Of a stretch of DNA of 22,972 bases, positions 11,850 through 18,125 are shown in pieces. Numbering within the stretch: position 1 is the stretch's first letter; each line of letters starts with the position of its first letter. The notes below the pieces were generated by a model. That model had not been told where the DNA came from. It ran no database searches and saw only the letters and a program-made list of their open reading frames with translations. This DNA is from a virus, in IMG/VR virus record IMGVR_UViG_3300032331_000853, positions 1 through 22,972 of that record, one strand, 5' to 3'. The position numbers and the translations under genes were made by a program.

Positions 11850-14588
11850 TTATTTAATTGAATCAATATGAGCTTCGAATGCGCGATCGAGTTCTTCAGT
11901 TTGTGAAGCTTTTAAAGCTGCGTCAGTTGGTGCGCCCTTAGATCCAGGCTTACGCATACGCTCACCAGAACCGCTCTTGATGCGCTTTTGCTTATCATGG
12001 ATATTATCCCATAGTCCGCGCTTTTCACCAATACTAATTTCTTCGCCACGACAGTTCCATTTTCTCAATGCTAATGCCTTACGAGTCGGTTCATCGTTTG
12101 GTTTTTTCATTGGTCCATCAACACCACCCATACGGGCGCAGAATGATCTACGACGACCAGCCGCTTTACTACCAGCCTTCAATTTAGAAGGAGATGTAGT
12201 CACAGGAGCTTGCAAATTACCACCTGTTGTTCGATTATAGTGATCACGACCTTTTTGAGTCAATCCGCCAGTTGGATTCTTGTAACCTTTTCCGTCTTCC
12301 GTTAGATCCTCATCCAACTTAGCTGCGAATCCACCAGCGATGAACGAGTTCACGCGAGCGAATGCTTTATTGACATCATCGTCTTCTTCTAGACCACGTG
12401 CGAATACTTCCTGAATGATTTCGATATCAACGCCTGAATATTCAGCCTTACGCATAAGCGATACAGCTTCTTTCGTTGTTACGTTGTATCGCACGCGAGA
12501 GTAAGTTGCGGCATCCTTAGTTGTTAGATCAATCAGCTTGTCTAGCAAATCAGCAAGTTTCTCACGCATCTGAGGACTCTGGAGAGCAAATTTCTTGCTA
12601 GAACGCAGCGCACGACGATACTTCTGTAGTTCTTCCTGATCTACGAGACCAAGACGAAGAAGCAAATCCATCTTCTGACTCAGTGGGCGGGATTGATTTG
12701 GATCAGTAGGACGATCTTCGTCTTTAGCAACTTCGCCGATGTTACGAACACCAGGAGGCTCATCCTTATCATAAGGAGATACGGCGCGAGTATTACCTCC
12801 AGCTGTGTAGAATTCTTTGAATGTCTTTCCGCCAAGACTGATCTTAGGTTTATCCTTTGGAATACCGTGAGCCATTACGTCATGGAAACTCTTAGCACTA
12901 GCGCCAGCAGCGATAGTGAACTTATGCTTATCAGCAGGCAAACGAAGTGCTTCGAACTTAGCAAGAAGTTTTTTCGCATCGTTGACTGAGATATGCATTT
13001 TATGTCCATCAGCAAAAACAGTTTCGTGTTCGCCGCGAGAGTTGATAGTCTTACGCATCTGATAGATAATGTTCGTATCACCAGCATCGCGAGCATCTTT
13101 ATCGGAAGCAGACTTACGACCTTCTTCTATCGAAGGATTATATGAATCGTCTAATGCTTTACCGTAGACGTGAGACTTTTTCGTGTGGATATTAAGGTGT
13201 CCTTGCTTTGGATTTGGTGCGAGGCGATCGTTCATCGTAGGATCAATACCTAAGGTATCCAACTTCTGTCCATCAACATTCAACGGAGAATCATGCTTCT
13301 TATCAGCCTTAGACTTTTCCCAGTCCTTTACGGAAACGCCACGCTGTGCTGCTTGAATTTTATCGTTAGCAACATCTTGTGGCGTATCTTCCTTGCTCTT
13401 CTTCTTATCGTTGAAGATGATCTGAGAAAATATTTCGTTGACGTATGATTCTTTCATATCGCGAGCCTTTTTAACTGAATCCTGAGCTTTTGAGCGGATT
13501 CTAGGGAGAATGCGTTTGGCATAAGCATCTACAGTGTTTTTGAGACGCTTTCCGAAACGCTGCATAAGAGCATTATCAACTGCAATTTTTTGTCCACGAG
13601 ATAACGAAGCATAATCCAAGTTCTTCTTACCAGTAGCACGTGCGCGAAGCATCATAAGAGCAGCCTTGCGGGCTCTCATACGAAGACGCTGGCCCTGTGG
13701 CATTTGCTTCGATTTGATTTGACGCATCTTAGCCAAACGCTTTGACATAGCTTTAAAACGCTGAGAACGTTTCTGACGATTCTGAATAGATACATTTTCT
13801 TGCGTATCTACTTTCTCATCCCAGACTTCTGGACCAGCGATAAGATCAGCAACCATCCAGTCGTCGTCTTGCATATCTAATTCATCATTAGACATACGAT
13901 CCAGTTGCTTTTTGATTTCTGCGTCGGAAGGAAGAGTGATGTCTAAATCAGTTTCATCTGCTTCTTCGAACATGAGTTGAGCAAAGACTTCATCGAGAGG
14001 ATTTACTTCTTCCTTCATTTCCTTCTTTCCTAGTCGTGTCTGAATCAAACGCACAATTCCTTTTACGTCTGCATCTGACATATTCTCAGGCATCTCGGCT
14101 CGAACTTTATCGAAGTCGCCTTCTTGAGCCCACTTACGAATATCCGAAGCGTGTACGCCGTCAGCATCACCAACACGAGTATTGATAATCGAATGGCGCG
14201 AATGAACAACAATCTTTTCGAACGTGAAATCTTTTCCATTGTACTTGTTAACGAGCGTTTCTGTAGCATCAACTCTGTCGTCACCCAATACGATATGAAC
14301 CGTGTCGTACTTACCAGATAGTTCAGCGAGAGAACCAATCATAGTAGGAGTAGAAGCGGGCGGCATATCGAACAGACCCTTGTGTCCAGGAAACATCTTG
14401 TTCAGATACTTAATCTTTTCCTGTGGAGTCAGCGGATTCTTTTTCTTATCGACTGTGCGCGAAACGAATATCTTGGCGTCACTGTGTGTTTGCTTTGCTA
14501 GTTTCAGCACAGCATCAACGAGATTCTTATGCTCCTTGTGTGGAGGTTGAAATCTACCTAGAGGAAGAACTACAACAGACTTACTCAT
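11850..14588 (-). CDS. 912-residue mosaic protein with N-terminal NMN-adenylyltransferase-like domain
   Basis: Residues 1 to about 185 look like a nucleotidyltransferase of the HxGH superfamily. GRFQPPHKEH (11-20) keeps both His but has Glu for the usual Gly, and HASDIR (146-151) stands where ISSTxxR occurs. It may adenylate NMN or a similar substrate. A very basic helical segment follows (about 270-378), then linkers, a helical block (632-702) and a Cys-containing C-terminal domain around RRRSFCARMGG (812-822; DUF6321-like by memory) with RGLWDNIHDKQKRI at 857-870. A short motif recurs at 199-209, 384-394 and 726-736. The start at 14588 overlaps the upstream gene by 8 nt; an ATG 12 codons earlier is less likely. 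It may be a virion or core protein. Confidence 0.8.
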   Translation of the reverse strand: MSKSVVVLPLGRFQPPHKEHKNLVDAVLKLAKQTHSDAKIFVSRTVDKKKNPLTPQEKIKYLNKMFPGHKGLFDMPPASTPTMIGSLAELSGKYDTVHIVLGDDRVDATETLVNKYNGKDFTFEKIVVHSRHSIINTRVGDADGVHASDIRKWAQEGDFDKVRAEMPENMSDADVKGIVRLIQTRLGKKEMKEEVNPLDEVFAQLMFEEADETDLDITLPSDAEIKKQLDRMSNDELDMQDDDWMVADLIAGPEVWDEKVDTQENVSIQNRQKRSQRFKAMSKRLAKMRQIKSKQMPQGQRLRMRARKAALMMLRARATGKKNLDYASLSRGQKIAVDNALMQRFGKRLKNTVDAYAKRILPRIRSKAQDSVKKARDMKESYVNEIFSQIIFNDKKKSKEDTPQDVANDKIQAAQRGVSVKDWEKSKADKKHDSPLNVDGQKLDTLGIDPTMNDRLAPNPKQGHLNIHTKKSHVYGKALDDSYNPSIEEGRKSASDKDARDAGDTNIIYQMRKTINSRGEHETVFADGHKMHISVNDAKKLLAKFEALRLPADKHKFTIAAGASAKSFHDVMAHGIPKDKPKISLGGKTFKEFYTAGGNTRAVSPYDKDEPPGVRNIGEVAKDEDRPTDPNQSRPLSQKMDLLLRLGLVDQEELQKYRRALRSSKKFALQSPQMREKLADLLDKLIDLTTKDAATYSRVRYNVTTKEAVSLMRKAEYSGVDIEIIQEVFARGLEEDDDVNKAFARVNSFIAGGFAAKLDEDLTEDGKGYKNPTGGLTQKGRDHYNRTTGGNLQAPVTTSPSKLKAGSKAAGRRRSFCARMGGVDGPMKKPNDEPTRKALALRKWNCRGEEISIGEKRGLWDNIHDKQKRIKSGSGERMRKPGSKGAPTDAALKASQTEELDRAFEAHIDSIK
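11851..11857 (-). promoter_or_regulatory. Putative late promoter box (TTAAATA)
   Basis: TTAAATA on the minus strand shares its end with the TAA stop of the 912-residue gene and lies about 42 nt upstream of the Pro-rich membrane protein and dps. It has one mismatch to TATAAATA. It is weaker than the two perfect copies at 15841 and 18052. Confidence 0.4.
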
Positions 14589-15762
14589 CTTTCGCTGCCG
14601 CCTTTCTGAATGCTCCAGCAGCAAAATTCTGCATACTGAAGACGCGACGCTTCACAAGTTTTGCAGTACCATGCTTACCGAGAAGCACATACCCTTCTGG
14701 ATTTGTTTTTACTAATCCACCAAACTCATTTTCGAAGTATCTGCGAATTGGCTGATATGTATCGAGTTCGTCGATAATCTTATCTTTGATATCACCAATC
14801 TTGTTGTGAACAGCAAGAACGTTATTGATAATCGTTTTGTTTGATTCAACGCCGCTAATCATGTCGTCTAGAATCTTTTGCTTCTTAGCTTTACCATCTA
14901 CGCTCTTAGCCTTGTCGACTTCCTTTTGAAGCTTCTGTTTCATATAATCAACGAATCCAGAATAAGACTGAATGCTGTTGTTACGAATGACATAGTTGGC
15001 ATAAGCAAGGAAGTGAGGATTCATCTCAGGTGTAGAAACGTATCCAAGATCATCTTTCGAAAGCGAAGCGAGAAGCTTATCAATCTGACCGATGAATGCC
15101 TGTAGATGACCTACGTCTCCAAGCGAAGGAGCATCAATAGGCATTAGGAACACATGAGCGTTCTTCTTCATATCGCGAGCTTGAATCGTGACACGACTAC
15201 CAGATGCGTTGTATTTCGTATGAGGAGCGAATCCAATAGCAGCGCGAGCGATCTCGCGACCCAAATCAGAATTGACGGGAACTGCATTTGTCACTGTGTT
15301 TGGCTTGAACAACCAGTGAGGAATTCCTTCGATATTGGTCTTTCTCAGATCAACCTTAGCGAACATCATATCGCCTTGAAGGATTTCGTTTTTATTGTTT
15401 GTGATTGAGGGAAGATACTCTAGAGCGAGCTTTAGTTTAGCTACAAGCCCAGGAGCGTGTCCGTGATTAACATCAATATCTTCGTTCGTAAAATTGATCT
15501 TCGGATCTTTGTTAAAGATAGACTTAGTTGCTACGAAGAACTTGCCGTTCTGATATCCGTAGAAGATACTTGGAGCGCCGTCGATCTTAGTTTGATTTAC
15601 AGTTTCAGGAATGCCCTTAATCAGGTCATGAAAGTATTCACTAATCTTTCTGATGGATCCTACGCCTAAAACGTAGATCTCATCTTCGATATGCGTATAG
15701 TGGGACTTGTCCTCTTCAGCAGAGAACGCAGCTTCCCTCATATACGTCTTGAAACCCTTCAT
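14581..15762 (-). CDS. Ligase-like covalent nucleotidyltransferase candidate (DUF6267-like)
   Basis: A 393-residue protein resembling a phage family of unknown function. KIDGAPS (59-65) fits motif I, KxDG, of DNA/RNA ligases and capping enzymes, with Lys59 as the adenylated residue. LQGDMMF (128-134) suits motif III, EGYVLL (356-361) motif IV and AKLVKRR (367-373) motif V. I infer an ATP- or NAD-dependent nucleotidyltransferase; it could be a degenerate ligase fold. The N-terminus MKGFKTYMREA has the register of the T4 capsid-targeting sequence (aromatic 4, aromatic 7, Glu10). It is led by a late promoter and a 5' region with direct repeats, has AAAGGAAG before the ATG, and overlaps the next gene. 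Confidence 0.75.
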   Translation of the reverse strand: MKGFKTYMREAAFSAEEDKSHYTHIEDEIYVLGVGSIRKISEYFHDLIKGIPETVNQTKIDGAPSIFYGYQNGKFFVATKSIFNKDPKINFTNEDIDVNHGHAPGLVAKLKLALEYLPSITNNKNEILQGDMMFAKVDLRKTNIEGIPHWLFKPNTVTNAVPVNSDLGREIARAAIGFAPHTKYNASGSRVTIQARDMKKNAHVFLMPIDAPSLGDVGHLQAFIGQIDKLLASLSKDDLGYVSTPEMNPHFLAYANYVIRNNSIQSYSGFVDYMKQKLQKEVDKAKSVDGKAKKQKILDDMISGVESNKTIINNVLAVHNKIGDIKDKIIDELDTYQPIRRYFENEFGGLVKTNPEGYVLLGKHGTAKLVKRRVFSMQNFAAGAFRKAAAKDE

Positions 15763-15777
15763 AATACTTCCTTTGTG

Positions 15778-15832
15778 GGATTGCCGTAGCCTAACCGCAA
15801 ATAGTTCGAGAGCAGGATTGCCGTAGCCTAAC
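15778..15832. repeat. Two 18-nt direct repeats in a non-coding leader
   Basis: The 18-mer GGATTGCCGTAGCCTAAC occurs at 15778-15795 and again at 15815-15832, with 37 nt between starts. I see no other copy in the window. Both lie between the 41-residue gene and the DUF6267-like gene, in the only notable non-coding stretch (15763-15902). The second copy forms most of a hairpin loop. They could be protein-binding iterons or RNA elements. Confidence 0.92.
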
Positions 15833-15839
15833 TGCTCTC
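15808..15839. repeat. 8-bp hairpin enclosing the second direct repeat
   Basis: GAGAGCAG (15808-15815) pairs with CTGCTCTC (15832-15839) around a 16-nt loop made almost wholly of direct repeat 2. On the minus strand no T-run follows. On the plus strand a T-rich but mixed stretch follows, a poor terminator. A late transcript would begin inside this stem. Confidence 0.75.
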
Positions 15840-15840
15840 T

Positions 15841-15848
15841 TATTTATA
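15841..15848 (-). promoter_or_regulatory. Perfect T4 late promoter (TATAAATA)
   Basis: TATAAATA on the minus strand matches the full T4 late core recognised by gp55-loaded RNA polymerase. The expected start is about 15835, giving a leader of about 73 nt for the DUF6267-like gene. It sits in the 12-nt palindromic context CTTATT-ATA-AATAAG. Confidence 0.72.
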
Positions 15849-15855
15849 ATAAGTC

Positions 15856-15884
15856 TTGACAAATCTGCTTTTACACCATATAAT
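15856..15884 (+). promoter_or_regulatory. Perfect sigma70 promoter on the plus strand, opposite to all genes
   Basis: TTGACA (15856-15861), a 17-nt spacer and TATAAT (15879-15884) are fully consensus. The expected start near 15891 would transcribe rightward, antisense to the 41-residue gene and the predicted nuclease. I see no convincing plus-strand gene downstream. It may make an antisense RNA or an RNA primer for replication. Confidence 0.75.
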
Positions 15885-15902
15885 AGCAAATGTGCGCAGG
15901 GG

Positions 15903-16028
15903 TCAGTTAGTAGGATTCTTTTTGTATAGTCCTACAACCCATCCTTGGATCTTCTTAGCGAAGTTAGGTTGAGGGAAGTTCCATCCCACGAATGTTCCTA
16001 CTGCAAGCCAGAATAGTGATTCAATCAT
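15903..16028 (-). CDS. Small membrane-associated peptide, 41 residues
   Basis: ATG 16026-16028 has a strong GAGGAAATAACA site in front and opens a 41-codon frame. The product starts MIESLFWLAVGTFVGWNFPQ and ends in a basic tail with KKIQGWVVGLYKKN. The first 16 residues form a short hydrophobic helix, then GWNFPQP and an amphipathic helix. I recall similar tiny proteins in T4-like phages without known function. It could be a small membrane effector. The ribosome site and compact placement make it likely to be real. Confidence 0.7.
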   Translation of the reverse strand: MIESLFWLAVGTFVGWNFPQPNFAKKIQGWVVGLYKKNPTN

Positions 16029-16041
16029 TGTTATTTCCTCT

Positions 16042-17442
16042 TTATAGTGGTGTGCTTAATACGTTTCTTAATGCATCCCCAGTGTTCACGAAGTTACGAT
16101 ATATGCCACCAGTCTTTCTTGAACTCAATTCAAGAATCTGACTATCCCCAAGATACACATCTAGCACATAATTTCCACCACCAGTCGTACGAGTCTTAGC
16201 TGACATTTTTTTACCTTTGAACTGACGCTTGAGCATCTGTAAGTTTTCAACGAAATATACTTTAAGCCCAGCACCAATGTCTACGACATTGATAGTTTTA
16301 TCGTTGAATGATATGAAATAGCTAATACCATTTATGAGTTTATCGATATCACTAGCTTTTGACATTTCATTGTAGACTAATTTATAGACTTCTGTTTGTG
16401 ATTGTGGCGTGATTGGTTCTAGATTAATTTTGTTGATCTTGTTGATAGTTGTTGTCGATAATGTCATTCCAACTGCGCTCGCGAATGTTTTCATAGCTTC
16501 AGAATGAAGACCAGAAGCTTGACCTACCTGAGTAATGTGATTAATCTTAACAGAAAGATTGAGCCTCATCGCGATAGGCTTACCAGGACTGCTATCGTTT
16601 CCAGACCATCCTTCATAGTATGCAGTCACGATGTCAGCTTTCGAAGGATTCTTTTTATCCTGACCAGAAATGCTGGTCGACACGATGTCTATACGATCTC
16701 TACGACCGTTGTTGTAAAAATACTCAGCATGTTCTTTACATGCACCTGAGTTAACATATCTACACGCATCCGCGATATATGGTGCTAAATCGCTACTCGA
16801 AGCAAGAACTGATTTTCTAGCCTTAAGATAAGTGAAAGCTGAACCATTAAGAACGTAGAACACATAAACAGTATCGACACCGACAGAAGCTTTCTTGTTT
16901 GGAACAGTAAACTTAAACGCTTTCGCAATAGACTTTTTAGTATCGGAAGGACCTTTGACTGCTGTGTATGCGCCAGAGTCTGACTTTTCCGTTAGAAATT
17001 GCTTGAGATATTTGGCTACATGTGCTGCGTTGATACTATCGCCTGTTCTACCTTCTACGAATCGAGCAACGATAGCAGCTTGTAGTAGCACTTCAGCAAG
17101 ATAACCGAATGGAACTTTTTCGCTGCTCTTCATGATAGAGCCAACAGGGAACCATTTGTCGGCTTCTTTTGAAGTATCTAATTCTATCGAATCGACAGCA
17201 TTTTTATATGCTGTTAGGTCTGTTATGTCGGCTCGTAACTTATTACCTTCAATGAGAGTCTTGAGAATATTAATTGCTAATTCTCTCGATCTCTTAGTAG
17301 GATTAAGCATGACGGGATCACCGCCACCAGTCTTTTTACTAATAAATGCGATAGGTGCGTCTTTGCTTAATACGTCAATCGCATAACTAACATACTTGTA
17401 GCACGATGTTAGGCCACTGGCCATTCTAATAGGATTAGCCAT
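16042..17442 (-). CDS. Predicted PD-(D/E)XK-type nuclease, 466 residues
   Basis: The best functional clue is in residues 250-320. IDIVSTSISGQ leads to SKADIV (Asp270), then about 27 residues later LNLSVKI (Lys299), then HITQVGQASG. An Asp followed by a strand ending in x-x-K and a Q-x-GQ helix resembles phage restriction-endonuclease-like proteins (usual form ISLK). GYLAEVLLQAA (Glu117) could be the N-terminal helix Glu of that fold. The usual Glu before Lys is replaced (SVK), so this is a hypothesis. The start overlaps the HAD stop by 8 nt with GAGGT upstream. It lies between a HAD phosphatase and a ligase-like protein, consistent with nucleic-acid processing. Confidence 0.62.
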   Translation of the reverse strand: MANPIRMASGLTSCYKYVSYAIDVLSKDAPIAFISKKTGGGDPVMLNPTKRSRELAINILKTLIEGNKLRADITDLTAYKNAVDSIELDTSKEADKWFPVGSIMKSSEKVPFGYLAEVLLQAAIVARFVEGRTGDSINAAHVAKYLKQFLTEKSDSGAYTAVKGPSDTKKSIAKAFKFTVPNKKASVGVDTVYVFYVLNGSAFTYLKARKSVLASSSDLAPYIADACRYVNSGACKEHAEYFYNNGRRDRIDIVSTSISGQDKKNPSKADIVTAYYEGWSGNDSSPGKPIAMRLNLSVKINHITQVGQASGLHSEAMKTFASAVGMTLSTTTINKINKINLEPITPQSQTEVYKLVYNEMSKASDIDKLINGISYFISFNDKTINVVDIGAGLKVYFVENLQMLKRQFKGKKMSAKTRTTGGGNYVLDVYLGDSQILELSSRKTGGIYRNFVNTGDALRNVLSTPL

Positions 17443-18043
17443 TATACCTCGTGATGCGTCCGTCTTCGTGAATTAGGAATGCTTCGAAATTCACTTTCGG
17501 AAACTCCAGATGAAGCTCAATGAACTTATCTAGATTAGCTTTAGCGTCATCGAACATTCTAGCAACTTGATACTTACCAGCCTTGAGCTGATCGCGAACA
17601 ATCTGCTTCTTTGCTTCTGCGCCAGGAGCTTTGATATTCCCTGCGCGATAGATGTGTACTTGACTGACGTCAAATCCATACTTACGAAACGTATCAAGGA
17701 AAAGATGTTTGTCGTCTAGATCTGCTCGCGCAGTGCAAATTATAATGCGCTTATTCGGATGCGCACGAAAACGATTAATCATCTTCTTAGCGGTCTTGAA
17801 TACAGTATCAATTGGCTTTGCTGTGTCTGCGAACACCTTTGATGAACGGAATTGAGCGAAGTCAAATTCCTCACCGTCTTTTAGCTTGTACACGTTGAAT
17901 TCTGCTGGAGTTAGCTTTTCTACAACCTTATCATCCTTTTTAACAAGGACTTGCGTTGTTGTGCTGAATAGTGTGTCGTCGATATCAAATACCGACAAGC
18001 TACCACTAACGTCTTCTGCGATAAACTCCTTGAACTTTATCAT
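17435..18043 (-). CDS. HAD-superfamily phosphatase with T4-like capsid-targeting N-terminus
   Basis: A 202-residue HAD hydrolase. VFDIDDTLF carries nucleophile Asp20 and general acid Asp22; IIICTAR gives motif II Thr; a Lys follows in AKKQIVRDQ; and MFDDAKANLD gives motif IV. The family includes 3'-phosphatases of polynucleotide kinases and nucleotidases. The N-terminus MIKFKEFIAE|D aligns without gaps to the T4 internal-protein sequence MKTYQEFIAE, whose FIAE is cleaved by the prohead protease gp21. It may therefore be packaged in the head and injected. I use ATG 18043 (AGGA upstream); an ATG 8 codons earlier lies upstream of the late promoter box. It precedes the predicted nuclease. Confidence 0.82.
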   Translation of the reverse strand: MIKFKEFIAEDVSGSLSVFDIDDTLFSTTTQVLVKKDDKVVEKLTPAEFNVYKLKDGEEFDFAQFRSSKVFADTAKPIDTVFKTAKKMINRFRAHPNKRIIICTARADLDDKHLFLDTFRKYGFDVSQVHIYRAGNIKAPGAEAKKQIVRDQLKAGKYQVARMFDDAKANLDKFIELHLEFPKVNFEAFLIHEDGRITRYNG

Positions 18044-18050
18044 TATAATC

Positions 18051-18101
18051 CTATTTATAAAATGCAAAAGGGGAGAGCGTGATTGCTCTCCCCTGACTCA
18101 T
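18051..18101 (-). CDS. Possible 16-residue leader peptide overlapping a terminator
   Basis: ATG 18099-18101 opens MSQGRAITLSPFAFYK, ending at a TAG that overlaps TATAAATA. TAAGGAGGTG, a ten-base complement to the 3' end of 16S rRNA, lies upstream (18121-18112), though the 12-nt gap to the ATG from GGAGG is longish. The frame spans the whole terminator hairpin, so translating ribosomes could prevent hairpin formation. The unusually strong ribosome site is the main support; it may be fortuitous. Confidence 0.3.
   Translation of the reverse strand: MSQGRAITLSPFAFYK
18052..18059 (-). promoter_or_regulatory. Perfect T4 late promoter (TATAAATA) for the HAD gene
   Basis: TATAAATA on the minus strand directly follows the terminator of the upstream unit. 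With a usual late start about 6 nt beyond the box, the HAD mRNA would have a leader of only a few nucleotides, so the AGGA before its ATG may be partly lost. It therefore could also serve as part of a longer read-through message. Confidence 0.65.
18061..18094 (-). terminator. Intrinsic terminator after the cell-wall hydrolase gene
   Basis: In the minus-strand RNA AGGGGAGAGC and GCUCUCCCCU form a perfect 10-bp stem (18094-18085 with 18078-18069) around a 6-nt loop. A U-rich tail follows (UUUUGCAUUUU). There is no T-tract in the plus direction, so it acts on leftward transcripts. It separates the hydrolase unit from the HAD unit. Confidence 0.88.
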
Positions 18102-18111
18102 GACAAAAAAG

Positions 18112-18121
18112 CACCTCCTTA
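18112..18121 (-). promoter_or_regulatory. Perfect Shine-Dalgarno sequence without a normal gene
   Basis: TAAGGAGGTG is complementary over ten bases to the bacterial 16S rRNA end. It follows the hydrolase stop by 4 nt and precedes only the 16-codon mini-frame and the terminator. Real genes in the window have shorter matches, which makes this site stand out. Confidence 0.7.
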
Positions 18122-18125
18122 GTCA

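Noticed and set aside
15225-15245. 6-bp GC-rich hairpin with a tetraloop in the DUF6267-like gene
   Set aside because: Too short and without a T-tract to be called a terminator or regulatory site.
15908-15934. Inverted repeat GTAGGA/TCCTAC at the end of the 41-residue gene
   Set aside because: Six base pairs with a 14-nt loop and no downstream T-run on either strand; not a convincing terminator.
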